Assembly: GCA_002839995.1 (NCBI GenBank)
Contig: PGZC01000006.1
Span: forward strand, 69,804-133,803
Direction: 5' to 3'
Origin: Gammaproteobacteria bacterium HGW-Gammaproteobacteria-4
GTDB taxonomy: Bacteria; Pseudomonadota; Gammaproteobacteria; Xanthomonadales; Xanthomonadaceae
DNA length: 64,000 bases
A program made the position numbers and the translations under genes. Numbering within the stretch: position 1 is the stretch's first letter; every line of letters starts with the position of its first letter. Positions 6,635 to 16,426 of the stretch are shown here, piece by piece. A model generated the notes under the pieces. It was given only the letters and a program-made list of their open reading frames with translations. It had not been told where the DNA came from and did no database searches.

Positions 6635-9253
6635 ATGACTTCCCCTACCGCAGTTTTGCCGTCGCCGCCAGGCGGCTGGATCGTCCTCAAGTTCGGCGGT
6701 ACCAGCGTTGCCCGGCGCAATCGCTGGGACACCATCGGCGCGCTGATGCGGCAGCGCGCTGCCGAGGACGGCGCGCGCGTGCTGGTGGTGGTGTCGGCGC
6801 TGTCGGGCACCACCAACGCCCTGCAGAGCGTGATCGATCATCACGCCGATGCGCTGGCGGTGCGCGCTGCCATCGCGCAGATCATCGAGCGCCATCGGCT
6901 GATGGCTGCTGAATTGGGGCTGGATGCCGATGCGGTGCTGGGTGCGCGCTTCGCCGAACTCTCCGCGCTGGCCGACGACCCGGGCCGGGCCAGCGCCGAC
7001 CTGCCATGGCAGGCGCTGGTGATGGCGCAGGGCGAATTGCTGTCGTCGACGCTGGGTGTGGCCTACCTGCGCGCGCAGGGCATCGATGTGCGCTGGCTCG
7101 ACGCGCGCGACTGGCTGCATGCGCGCGCCGAGCCCAATCAGAACGCCGCCAGCCGCTGGCTGCTGGCCAATTGCGACACCAGCGGCGCGACCGATACCGC
7201 AGCGCAACTCGCTGCCAGGGGCCGCCTGCTGTTGACCCAGGGTTTTATCGTGCGCGCGCCTGACGGCGGCACCGCGATTCTCGGCCGCGGCGGCTCGGAT
7301 ACCTCGGCCGCGTATTTCGGCGCCCTGCTGCGGGCGCGACGGGTCGAAATCTGGACCGACGTGCCGGGCATGTTCAGCGCCAATCCACGCCAGGTACCCG
7401 ATGCCCGCCTGCTGACGCGGCTGGATTTCGAGGAAGGCCAGGAGATCGCCAGCACCGGCGCCAAGGTGCTGCATCCGCGTTGCATACCGCCGTGCCGTGA
7501 AGCGGGCGTGCCGGTGTGGATCCGCGATACCGAAAATCCGGATCTGCCGGGCACGGTGATCGGCGCCAACGCTGGCGCAACACCCGGGGTGAAGGCGATC
7601 AGCTCGCGTCGCGGCATCGTGCTGGTGGCGATGGAATCGATCGGCATGTGGCAGCAGGTCGGGTTTCTCGCCGACATCTTCGAGCGCTTCAAGCGCCACG
7701 GGCTGTCGGTTGACCTGATCGGCTCGTCGGAAGCCAATGTCACGGTGTCGCTCGATCCCAGCGAGAATCTGGTCAGCTCCAACGTGCTCGATGCGCTGTG
7801 TGCCGATCTGGCATTGGTGTGCCGGGTCAAGGTGATTGCGCCGTGCGCGGCGGTGACCCTGGTCGGGCGCGGCATGCGCTCGTTGTTGCACCGGCTGTCG
7901 GACGTGCTGGCCGAGTTCGGGCGCGAGCGTGTGCACCTGATTTCGCAATCGTCGAACGATCTCAATCTGACCTTCGTGGTCGATGAAGCGCTCGCCGATG
8001 GCCTGTTGCCGCGCCTGCACGGGTTGCTGATCCAGTCCGGTGCGATGCCGGTCGATGACACCGCGGTTTTCGGCCCGAGCTGGCGCCAGCTCGCCAAGCC
8101 CGATCTGCCGCGCGATCCGCCGTGGTGGCAGCAGCAGCGCGAGCGCCTGCTGTTGCGGGCGGAGCAGGGCACGCCGCGTTATGTCTATCACCTGCCGAGC
8201 ATCCGCCAGCGCGCGGCGTCGCTGCTGGCGATTGCGGCGGTGGATCGCTGCCTGTACGCGATCAAGGCCAATGCCCATCCCGAGGTGTTGCGCACGCTCG
8301 ATCAGGCCGGCGTCGGCTTCGAGTGTGTTTCCGCGGGCGAGCTGGCGCACCTGTTTGCGGTGTTGCCGCACCTCTCGCCGGAGCGGGTGTTGTTCACGCC
8401 AAGTTTCGCGCCGCGCGAGGATTATGAGCAGGCGCTGGCGCACGGCGTTTTCGTCACGCTCGACAGCGTGGAAATCCTGCAACGCTGGCCCGAGGTCTTC
8501 CGTGGCCGGGCGATCGTGCTGCGCATCGATCCGGGCTTTGGCCACGGCCATCACGAGAAAGTGCGTACCGGCGGCAAGGGCGCCAAGTTCGGCCTGGCAC
8601 TGGACCGCTTGCCCGAGTTCGTTGCCGCCGCGCACGCGATATCGGCGCGCATCGTCGGCCTGCATGCGCACATCGGCAGCGGCATCCTCGATGCCGGGCA
8701 CTGGCGCGAGGTCTACGCGCAACTCGCGGCGGTCGCCGAGCCGATCGGTACCGTGGCGTTCATCGATGTCGGCGGTGGTCTGGGTGTGCCCTACGAGCCG
8801 CAGGCCGAGCCGTTCGACATGGCGGCTTACGCCACGGCGTTGGCCGAGGTCAAGGCCGCGTATCCGCAGTACGCGTTGTGGATCGAACCGGGCCGTTATC
8901 AGGTGGCCGAGGCCGGCGTGCTGTTGACGCGGGTCACCCAGGTGATCGACAAGAGCGGCGTGCGCCGGATCGGCCTGGATGCGGGCATGAATGCCTTGCT
9001 GCGCCCGGCCTTGTACAACGCCTGGCATGAGATCGTGAACCTGTCGCGGCTCGACGATCCGCCCGGGCCGCCGGCCGATGTGGTCGGGCCGGTGTGCGAA
9101 AGTGGCGACGTGCTCGGCCGCCGCCGCCGCTTGCCGGCCGCCAGCGCCGAGGGCGATGTGGTTTTGATTGCCACTGCCGGCGCGTATGGCGCAGTGATGG
9201 CCAACACCTACAATCGGCGCGCACTGCCGGCCGAGGAGGCGATGGATGACTGA
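6635..9253 (+). CDS. lysAC: Bifunctional aspartate kinase / diaminopimelate decarboxylase
   Basis: One 872-residue protein catalyses the first and last steps of lysine synthesis: phosphorylation of aspartate and decarboxylation of meso-diaminopimelate. The kinase half shows KFGGTSV (19-25), GRGGSDTSA and an ACT-type regulatory region (VTVSLDPSENLV), which suggests feedback control. The second half is a PLP-dependent alanine-racemase-fold decarboxylase: AIKAN with the PLP lysine near 544, HIGSG, GGGLGVPY, EPGRY and the CESGD motif. This fusion is known from Xanthomonadaceae. The ATG at 6635 starts just before the kinase fold; the ribosome site is weak and earlier in-frame ATGs exist. It overlaps murL by 8 bp, so lysine/DAP supply and cell wall synthesis are co-expressed. 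Confidence 0.95.
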   Translation: MTSPTAVLPSPPGGWIVLKFGGTSVARRNRWDTIGALMRQRAAEDGARVLVVVSALSGTTNALQSVIDHHADALAVRAAIAQIIERHRLMAAELGLDADAVLGARFAELSALADDPGRASADLPWQALVMAQGELLSSTLGVAYLRAQGIDVRWLDARDWLHARAEPNQNAASRWLLANCDTSGATDTAAQLAARGRLLLTQGFIVRAPDGGTAILGRGGSDTSAAYFGALLRARRVEIWTDVPGMFSANPRQVPDARLLTRLDFEEGQEIASTGAKVLHPRCIPPCREAGVPVWIRDTENPDLPGTVIGANAGATPGVKAISSRRGIVLVAMESIGMWQQVGFLADIFERFKRHGLSVDLIGSSEANVTVSLDPSENLVSSNVLDALCADLALVCRVKVIAPCAAVTLVGRGMRSLLHRLSDVLAEFGRERVHLISQSSNDLNLTFVVDEALADGLLPRLHGLLIQSGAMPVDDTAVFGPSWRQLAKPDLPRDPPWWQQQRERLLLRAEQGTPRYVYHLPSIRQRAASLLAIAAVDRCLYAIKANAHPEVLRTLDQAGVGFECVSAGELAHLFAVLPHLSPERVLFTPSFAPREDYEQALAHGVFVTLDSVEILQRWPEVFRGRAIVLRIDPGFGHGHHEKVRTGGKGAKFGLALDRLPEFVAAAHAISARIVGLHAHIGSGILDAGHWREVYAQLAAVAEPIGTVAFIDVGGGLGVPYEPQAEPFDMAAYATALAEVKAAYPQYALWIEPGRYQVAEAGVLLTRVTQVIDKSGVRRIGLDAGMNALLRPALYNAWHEIVNLSRLDDPPGPPADVVGPVCESGDVLGRRRRLPAASAEGDVVLIATAGAYGAVMANTYNRRALPAEEAMDD

Positions 9254-10640
9254 TCCGCAAAAACCGGCGATGCAGCACGATGCAGTGCCGCCGTTTTCGC
9301 CCGACGCGATCCGGGTATTCCACTTCGTCGATGCGTGCTTCGATGCCGCCAGCGGCGAGGCGCGGCTGGGCTACGCGTTCGATGCGGGCGAGCCGATGGT
9401 CGAGGTGCTGCGCTTCCCGGGCGCGCCGTTCACGCTGACGCCGGAACGCGCGCGTGCAGTGGATGCGGCACTGCGCCTGCTGCACCAGATTGCCGGCGTG
9501 AGTTACTACAAGGCGGCGGCACCGCCGCAGATGGCGTTCGACGACGCGCCGATCGACGCCGAAACCGCTGATTTGCTGCGCTCGGTGTACGAAAACGGCC
9601 TGGGCGAGTTCGCCTACCGCAATGGCTTGCAGTTGCGCGGCAAAATCCGGTTTCGGGTTGCTGCCGAACCGGCACCGCCCGCGCCGGAGCAGGGCTTGCC
9701 GGCTCGGGCGTTGGTCGCGATCGGTGGCGGCAAGGATTCGCTGGTCAGTATCGAGACCTTGCGCAAGGCTGGGGTCGAACAGACCGTGGCGTTTATCGGC
9801 GGCTCGCAATTGATCGCCGCCTGCGCGCAGCGTACCGGATTGCCGACCCTCAACATCGCCCGGCAACTGGCGCCGGAACTGTTCGCGCTCAACCGTGCCG
9901 GCGCGCGCAACGGTCATATCCCGGTAACCGCGGTGAACTCGGCGATCCTGGTGCTGGCTGCACTGTTGTACGGCTTCGATCAGGTCGTGTTTTCCAACGA
10001 GCGCTCGGCCAGCTACGGCAGCCTGATCCCGGGCACCGGCGAGGTCAATCATCAGTGGTCCAAGGGCTGGGATTTCGAACGTGCGTTCGGCGCCTACGTG
10101 CAGCGCCACATCGCCGCCGATCTGCGCTACTACTCGCTGCTGCGGCCGTTTTCCGAGTTGGCGGTGGCGCGGGCGTTTGCGCGCAGCGATCGCTACGACG
10201 CGCATTTTTCCAGCTGCAACCGCAATTTCCATCTGCTCGGCGAGCGCCCCACCAGCCGCTGGTGCGGGCAGTGCCCGAAATGCCGGTTCGTGTTCCTGGC
10301 GCTGGCCGCGTTCATGCCAAAGCCGCGTCTGGTCGGCATCTTCGGCCGCAATCTGCTCGATGAGCCGTCGCAGTTCGACGGTTTCGACGCGCTGATCGAG
10401 TACCAGGATCACAAGCCGTTCGAATGTGTCGGCGAGGGCCGCGAGTCGCGCGCGCTGCTGGCGGCGCTGAGCAAGGCGCCGGCCTGGCGCGAGGACGCGG
10501 TGGTGGCGCGTTTCGCCGCCGAAATTGCGCCACAGCTGGCGCCGGAGGATACCGACATGGCGGCGTTGTTGCGCTGGCACGAACCGCAGCGGATCGCGCC
10601 CGACCTGATCGAGGTGCTGCGTGCAGATCTCGGCGCTTGA
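9246..10640 (+). CDS. murL: UDP-MurNAc-L-Ala-L-Glu epimerase MurL
   Basis: MurL converts the terminal L-glutamate of UDP-MurNAc-L-Ala-L-Glu to D-glutamate in an ATP-dependent step, replacing the usual glutamate racemase/MurD route. The family was described in Xanthomonas oryzae. The 464-residue sequence shows a PP-loop-like ATP site (AIGGGKDSLVS near residue 160) and a metal-type cysteine cluster (SSCNRN, then WCGQCPKCRF near 339-348). Its start overlaps the end of lysAC and its end overlaps murD2 by 20 bp, so the three genes form one translational unit. Identification rests on these motifs and above all on the adjacent murD2. Confidence 0.9.
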   Translation: MTDPQKPAMQHDAVPPFSPDAIRVFHFVDACFDAASGEARLGYAFDAGEPMVEVLRFPGAPFTLTPERARAVDAALRLLHQIAGVSYYKAAAPPQMAFDDAPIDAETADLLRSVYENGLGEFAYRNGLQLRGKIRFRVAAEPAPPAPEQGLPARALVAIGGGKDSLVSIETLRKAGVEQTVAFIGGSQLIAACAQRTGLPTLNIARQLAPELFALNRAGARNGHIPVTAVNSAILVLAALLYGFDQVVFSNERSASYGSLIPGTGEVNHQWSKGWDFERAFGAYVQRHIAADLRYYSLLRPFSELAVARAFARSDRYDAHFSSCNRNFHLLGERPTSRWCGQCPKCRFVFLALAAFMPKPRLVGIFGRNLLDEPSQFDGFDALIEYQDHKPFECVGEGRESRALLAALSKAPAWREDAVVARFAAEIAPQLAPEDTDMAALLRWHEPQRIAPDLIEVLRADLGA

Positions 10641-12009
10641 GGATCGGCGGGTTGCAATCTGGGGTTTTGGTCGTGAAGGCCAGGCGGCGCTGGACAGCAT
10701 TCGCAGCCGGCTGCCGAAACTGGCGCTGACCCTGTTTTGCAGCGAGGCCGAAGCGGTCGGCGCCCGTGCCCGTCTCGATGACCGGCTCGATATCCGCACC
10801 AGCGTCGATGAAGCGGAATTGACGCGATTCGATATCGTCATCAAGTCGCCGGGAATCAGCCCGTACGCCGCGCCGGCGGTGGGTGCCGCGCTGCATGGCA
10901 CGCAGTTCATCGGCGGTAGCGCGTTGTGGTTCGCCGAGCACATCGCCAAGCCCGCGCGTGGCCGGGTGATTTGCGTGACCGGCACCAAGGGCAAGAGCAC
11001 GGTCGCCGCCCTGATCGCGCATTTGCTGCGCGCGGCCGGCAAGCGCACGGCATTGGCCGGCAATATTGGCCTGCCGCTGTTGAGCCTGCTCGATGCCTCG
11101 CCCGAGCCGGCGTACTGGGTCATCGAACTGTCGAGCTACCAGACCGGCGACGCACTGGACCCGGATCTGGCGGTGGTGCTGAACCTGTTCCCCGAGCACC
11201 TGGACTGGCACGGCAGCGAAGAGCGCTACTACGCCGACAAGCTGGCATTGATCAGTCAGGGCAATCCGCGCGCGCTGGTGCTCAACGCCGGCGATGCGCG
11301 GTTGCGCGGGTTGGCCACCGCCGCCGGTGCCTGCACCTGGTTCGACAATGCCGCCGGCTGGCACCTGCACGCCGACAAGGTGTTCCGCGGCGAGCGCCAG
11401 GTGCTGGATCTGCGCGGCCTGCCGCTGCCGGGCCGCCATAACGGCCTGAACCTGTGCGCGGCGCTCGCGGCCATCGAAGCGCTGGGACTGGATGCGGTCG
11501 CGCTGGCGGCGCATGCCGCCAGCTTCGTGCCATTGCCGCATCGCCTGCAACGGCTCGGGGTGCGCGATGGCATCGAGTACATCAATGATTCGATCAGTAC
11601 CACGCCGCACGCCAGCGTCGCCGCGCTGGACTGCTTCGCCGGCCGGCGGCTGGCGATCATCGTCGGCGGCTTCGACCGCGGCCTGGACTGGAGCGTGTTC
11701 GTTGAACGCATCCGTGCACAACCACCGCTGCTGGTGATCACCCAGGGCCAGAACGGTTCGCGCATCCACGACCGGATCGAACCAATGGCGCGCGCCGGGC
11801 GGCTGCAACTGCTCGCCGCCGAAGACCTCACCGATGCGGTGGCCAGGGCCCAGCATGTGCTCGGCAACGAGGGCGTGCTGCTGCTGTCGCCCGGCGCACC
11901 GAGTTTTCCGCGTTATACCGACTACACCGAGCGCGGCCGCCATTTCGCCAAGCTGGCCGGCTTCGACAGCAACGCCATCGGCGCCATTGCCGGGCTGGGG
12001 ATTGCCTGA
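10621..12009 (+). CDS. murD2: UDP-MurNAc-L-alanine--L-glutamate ligase MurD2
   Basis: A Mur-ligase of 462 residues. It shows an N-terminal Rossmann part (VAIWGFGREGQAAL), the ATP loop GTKGKST near 121-127, the central ligase domain (NLFPEHLDWHGS) and the C-terminal domain (PHRLQRLG, INDSISTTPHA, SPGAPSFPRYTDYTERG). In the MurL/MurD2 pathway this enzyme adds L-glutamate, which MurL then epimerises. The start is a GTG 20 bp inside murL. A 50-bp copy of the SPGAPSFPRYTDYTERG coding stretch reappears at 18025-18074, beyond the defence cassette that follows, so the 3' end of this gene may be the boundary of an inserted element. Confidence 0.93.
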   Translation: MQISALEDRRVAIWGFGREGQAALDSIRSRLPKLALTLFCSEAEAVGARARLDDRLDIRTSVDEAELTRFDIVIKSPGISPYAAPAVGAALHGTQFIGGSALWFAEHIAKPARGRVICVTGTKGKSTVAALIAHLLRAAGKRTALAGNIGLPLLSLLDASPEPAYWVIELSSYQTGDALDPDLAVVLNLFPEHLDWHGSEERYYADKLALISQGNPRALVLNAGDARLRGLATAAGACTWFDNAAGWHLHADKVFRGERQVLDLRGLPLPGRHNGLNLCAALAAIEALGLDAVALAAHAASFVPLPHRLQRLGVRDGIEYINDSISTTPHASVAALDCFAGRRLAIIVGGFDRGLDWSVFVERIRAQPPLLVITQGQNGSRIHDRIEPMARAGRLQLLAAEDLTDAVARAQHVLGNEGVLLLSPGAPSFPRYTDYTERGRHFAKLAGFDSNAIGAIAGLGIA

Positions 12010-12157
12010 TTCACGATGGAATCCATTGGCTCCGCCTGATTGCGGGCAAGTTAGTGCGGTGAAAGCGACCCGCCTCCCCGTGTTGCCAAAAAAACACGTG
12101 CGTGGATCAGTCTCGCGATCGCTTACCATCAAGGCTCTGCCCGCAATGTGAAATGCC

Positions 12158-15100
12158 ATGCACGGTTCGTTGCTTACCCAGGACTTCATCAGCGAGGGGA
12201 TTCGCGCCACTTCGGCATGGAGCATGCTTCCTGATGCCGAGTTTTCAGTGTTCTGTGCTGCGCTGGCGAGAATCTATGCGCCGGTCACCGCCGGCACGGT
12301 ATTGAACGAAGCGCAGACGGAAGCGGACCTCATCCATCCGGTACTGACCGCGCTGGGCTGGACATCGCTTACGCAGCAGCAAACCAATGCCCATGGCCGT
12401 TTTGATGTTCCCGATGCATTGCTGTTTACTGATGCGGATGCGCGGCAGACTGCATTGGAAGAGTCGCGTGCCGACATGCGGTTTCGTCACGGCGCGGCCA
12501 TCGTCGAGAGCAAACGTTGGCTGCGACCGCTGGATCGTGGCGATGGCGCGAACCGGCTGGAAATCGACACGCCGTCGAGCCAGATGTTGCGCTATCTCAC
12601 CCAGGCCGAGATTGCCTCGGATCGCGCGGTAATGTGGGGCATCCTGACCAACGGCCGGCACTGGCGGCTGTACTGGCAGGGCGCACGTTCGCGCTCCGAG
12701 GAATTTCTGGAAGTCGATCTGGCCGGTCTGCTGCAAGTCAGCGGCTTGCAGGCTGATCTGTTGGCATTGCCGGTCGACGATCCGATGCACGAGCTGAAGG
12801 CGTTCTACCTGTTGTTTCGCGCCGCAGCTTTTGTTGCACAAACGGATGACCCGGAGGCGCGCACGTTTCACGGCATCGCTCTGGCAGAAAGTCGGCACTG
12901 GGAAAGCCGGGTGTCCAATTCGCTGGGGCAGCGCGTTTTTACAGACGTGTTCCCACAATTGGTATCGGCGCTCGCCAGCGTCGACCCGCAGACGCAAGCG
13001 CATGCGCACGACTATCGCGAACAGCTCAAGCGCGCGGTGTTGACCTTGCTGTATCGCCTGTTGTTTGTGCTGTATGCCGAAGATCGCCACCTGCTGCCCG
13101 TGCATGATCGACGCTACGACGATTATTCGCTGCGTGCGATCCGCAACGACATCGCCGCACGCATCGACCACTCGGATACGTTTTCTGCGAGTATGCCGCG
13201 TTACTGGCAGGGTCTGCGCGGCTTGTTTCGCGCGATCGCGCAGGGCGATGCCAGCCTCGGCTTGCCTGCCTACAACGGTGGCCTGTTCGACGACACTCGC
13301 GAGCCACTGTTGGCGCGGATCGAACTGGCCGATGCGGTCATCGCGCCGGTCATCGACGCGCTATCGCGCGAGCGCGATAGCGCGGGCGAACTACGCCGTC
13401 TCAACTACCGCGACCTGTCGGTGCAGCAGCTCGGCTCGATCTACGAGCGCCTGCTCGAACAGGCCGTGGTGCTGGATGCGGACGGTTGCATCGAGGTGCG
13501 CCCCGCCAGTTTTGCGCGCAAAGCGAGCGGCAGCTATTACACCCACGACGATCTAGTGAAGCTGCTGATTTCGCAGTCGTTGCAACCGTTGATCCAGGAA
13601 CGTGTCCGCGACTTCGAAACACGATTTGCGGCGTTGCACGCGCAACATGGCGCAATCGACTTGCGCCGCCACGCTCTGGAAGCGCACGATCCGGCGGCGA
13701 TGGTGCTGGCGCTAAAAGTGTGCGATCCAGCGATGGGCAGCGGCCACTTTCTGGTCTCGGCGGTCGACTATCTGGCCGACCAGGTGCTGGAGAATCTTGC
13801 CATTGCATCGGCTCACGTGAATGCGCGCGCCGCCAATTGGCATTACGAATCGCCCATTGCCGCGCGCATTCGCGACATCCGCGGCCGCTTGCTGGCCAAC
13901 GCGCGCAGCGGCGGCTGGAGCGTGGATGAGAATCAACTCGACGACCGCCATATCGTGCGCCGGATGATCCTCAAACGGGTGATCCATGGCGTCGACAAGA
14001 ATCCGATGGCCGTGGAGTTGGCCAAGTTGTCGTTGTGGTTGCATACCTTCACCGTCGGCGCGCCATTGAGTTTTCTCGATCACCATCTGCGTTGCGGCGA
14101 CGCGCTGTTTGGCGAGCGGGTGGGCGAGGTGATCACCGAGCTGCGCCGACGCGGTGGCCTGTTTGTCGAAGGCGATCTGACCCAGATCGCGGTGGCATCC
14201 GAATCGCTGCACGAGATCGGCTACCTCACCGACATCGACATTGCCGAAGTGCATCATTCGCAGCATCTGATGGCGCAGGCGCACGCGGCTGTACAGCCGC
14301 TGCGATGCCTGCTCGACGTCTGGCATGCCTTGCGCTGGCTGGCGCCTCTGGATGCGCCGCGCCGCCAGCGAACCGACAAACACGAGGCGTTGGCCGATCT
14401 GTTGTCCGGCCGTTTCGGCAGCAATCTGCTGATCGTGGTGCAGCAAGGCGCTGTCGGTCGCGAGCCGGGCGATGCTGACAAGGTCGCGGCGATCAACGCC
14501 CTGCTGGACGAGTGTCGCGCGTTGGCCAGTTCCGAAGCGTTTCTGCATTGGGAACTGGCGTTCCCCACCGCGTGGCGCGGGCTGGCGTCGGGCAGCCCGC
14601 AAGGCGGCTTCGACGCGATCCTGGGCAATCCGCCGTGGGACCGGCTGAAGCTGCAACAGGTCGAATGGTTTGCCGAGCGCCGCCCGGAGATCGCGTTGCA
14701 GGCGCGCGCGGCCGATCGTGCCCGGCTGATCCGCGCGTTGCAGACTGCTGCCGATCCCTTGCACGCCGAGTACGAAGCGGCCAGTGCCCGCGCCGAGGCG
14801 ATGGCGCGGGTGGCGCGCGCCTGCGGCGCCTATCCGCTGCTGTCCGGCGGCGACATCAACCTGTATTCGTTATTCGTGGAGCGCGCGCAGGCGATCGTCG
14901 ACGCGCGCGGCATAGTCGCCTTTCTCACCCCCTCGGGAATCAGCGCCGACAAGGGCGCAGCGGACTTCTTCCGCAGCATTTCCACCACCGGCCGGCTTGG
15001 CGCGCTGTTCGATTTCGAGAACCGCAAGGTGTTCTTCCCGGATGTCCACGCGAGCTTCAAGTTCAGCACGCTGGTGTTTGGCGGCGCCGCGCGGTTTTTC

Positions 15101-16252
15101 GACAGCGCCCGTTGCGCGTTCTATCTGCACAGCGTCGATGAAGTGGCGGAGCGCAGCATCGTGCTCGGCGCCGACGACTTCGCCGCGGTCAACCCCAACA
15201 CCGGCACCGCGCCGATTTTCCGCAGCGCCCGCGATGCGCAGATCACCACTCGGCTGTACCGCGCGCACCCGGTGCTGGTGGATCGGCGCCCGGAACGCCA
15301 AACCCCAGCGCTGCCGGCACGCGCGCTGTGGCCGGTGCGGTATTTGCGCATGTTTGACATGACCAATGATTCGGGATTGTTCCGGACCCCGGCGTGGCTG
15401 CATGAAAACGGCGGCTACCGCACGGCGGCCAATCGTTGGCAATGCGACGGCGAGGAATACGTGCCGCTGTACGAAGGCAAGATGGTGCAAGCCTACGATC
15501 ACCGCGCCGCCAGCGTGGTGGTGAATCCGGACAACGTGCATCGCCCGGCGCAACCGGTGGCAGCCTCGGCTGCGCAACATGCCGATCCGGCATGGTTGCC
15601 GGAGCCGCAGGCCTGGATCGCCGACACGCAATCCAATGAGTTGATTGCGTGTGGCTGGGCGCTTGCGTTCAAGCACGTTACCGCCCCAACGAATGTGCGC
15701 ACGATGATTGCTGCGATTTGTCCGATGGCGGGCTACGGTAATTCGTTACCCCTGCTGCTTTCGCGAGACGCCGGTGCGTGCGCGCTCCTGCTGGCGAACC
15801 TGAACTCGATGGCGTTGGATTTTGTGTGCAGGCAAAAAGTGCAAGGCCAGAATCTGAACCTCTATCTAGTCGAACAACTGCCACTGATCGCGCCGGCGCG
15901 CTTCGACGAGCCGCTGGGCAGCGGCACCGTCGGCGACATGGTGCGGCGCGAGGTGCTGCGGTTGTCGTACACCGCGCACGATCTGGCGCCGTTCGCGCGC
16001 GATCTGGGTTATGCGGGCGCGCCGTTCGCCTGGGATGCCGAGGATCGCCGCCATCGACTGGCGCGGCTGGACGCCTTGTTCATGCGCCTGTACGGGTTGG
16101 ACCGTGACGACGCCGCCCATGTGCTCGACAGCTTCCCGATCGTGCGCGAGGCCGACGAGGCCGCGTATGGCCGCTATCGCACGCGCGAGCTGGTGTTGGC
16201 CTACATGAACGCGCTGGCCGCAGGCGACGTCGATACGCAGGTGCATGGGTGA
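12158..16252 (+). CDS. Single-chain restriction-modification protein (Eco57I-like N6-adenine methylase with nuclease)
   Basis: The 1364-residue protein combines restriction and DNA methylation. The N-terminal ~200 residues hold a likely PD-(D/E)xK nuclease: Pro85-Asp86 (VPDALLF) and Glu117-Ser-Lys119 (VESKRW). A helical connector follows (SVQQLGSIYERLLE, KASGSYYTH). The methylase has motif I CDPAMGSGHF (522-531), GVDKNP (611-616) and the catalytic NPPW (824-827). The C-terminal ~350 residues look like a specificity domain plus closing helices. This is the layout of type IIG/IIL enzymes; DrmMI-like DISARM methylases share the methylase half, but no other DISARM gene is present. No SD-like site is obvious; the first ATG is used. 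It opens the 12.2-17.9 kb cassette. Confidence 0.88.
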   Translation: MHGSLLTQDFISEGIRATSAWSMLPDAEFSVFCAALARIYAPVTAGTVLNEAQTEADLIHPVLTALGWTSLTQQQTNAHGRFDVPDALLFTDADARQTALEESRADMRFRHGAAIVESKRWLRPLDRGDGANRLEIDTPSSQMLRYLTQAEIASDRAVMWGILTNGRHWRLYWQGARSRSEEFLEVDLAGLLQVSGLQADLLALPVDDPMHELKAFYLLFRAAAFVAQTDDPEARTFHGIALAESRHWESRVSNSLGQRVFTDVFPQLVSALASVDPQTQAHAHDYREQLKRAVLTLLYRLLFVLYAEDRHLLPVHDRRYDDYSLRAIRNDIAARIDHSDTFSASMPRYWQGLRGLFRAIAQGDASLGLPAYNGGLFDDTREPLLARIELADAVIAPVIDALSRERDSAGELRRLNYRDLSVQQLGSIYERLLEQAVVLDADGCIEVRPASFARKASGSYYTHDDLVKLLISQSLQPLIQERVRDFETRFAALHAQHGAIDLRRHALEAHDPAAMVLALKVCDPAMGSGHFLVSAVDYLADQVLENLAIASAHVNARAANWHYESPIAARIRDIRGRLLANARSGGWSVDENQLDDRHIVRRMILKRVIHGVDKNPMAVELAKLSLWLHTFTVGAPLSFLDHHLRCGDALFGERVGEVITELRRRGGLFVEGDLTQIAVASESLHEIGYLTDIDIAEVHHSQHLMAQAHAAVQPLRCLLDVWHALRWLAPLDAPRRQRTDKHEALADLLSGRFGSNLLIVVQQGAVGREPGDADKVAAINALLDECRALASSEAFLHWELAFPTAWRGLASGSPQGGFDAILGNPPWDRLKLQQVEWFAERRPEIALQARAADRARLIRALQTAADPLHAEYEAASARAEAMARVARACGAYPLLSGGDINLYSLFVERAQAIVDARGIVAFLTPSGISADKGAADFFRSISTTGRLGALFDFENRKVFFPDVHASFKFSTLVFGGAARFFDSARCAFYLHSVDEVAERSIVLGADDFAAVNPNTGTAPIFRSARDAQITTRLYRAHPVLVDRRPERQTPALPARALWPVRYLRMFDMTNDSGLFRTPAWLHENGGYRTAANRWQCDGEEYVPLYEGKMVQAYDHRAASVVVNPDNVHRPAQPVAASAAQHADPAWLPEPQAWIADTQSNELIACGWALAFKHVTAPTNVRTMIAAICPMAGYGNSLPLLLSRDAGACALLLANLNSMALDFVCRQKVQGQNLNLYLVEQLPLIAPARFDEPLGSGTVGDMVRREVLRLSYTAHDLAPFARDLGYAGAPFAWDAEDRRHRLARLDALFMRLYGLDRDDAAHVLDSFPIVREADEAAYGRYRTRELVLAYMNALAAGDVDTQVHG

Positions 16253-16426
16253 TGCCGGCGCCGGCCAGTCGAACGACGCGGTGGTGAGGAACGCTGAACC
16301 GGTGTCCGGCTGGTGATCCGGACTTTCCTGCGGGACCGCTGATCGCGGTGCCAATAGACGTAACCGGTGACACGGCGGCCGGATTGGGGACATACTTGCG
16401 CCATGCAAGGAGGGGATGCAGCGAGT

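Noticed and set aside
6257-9028. 923-codon open frame on the minus strand
   Set aside because: It is the antisense of lysAC. The plus-strand frame has all catalytic motifs; the minus frame shows only Arg/His/Gln-rich sequence typical of high-GC shadows.
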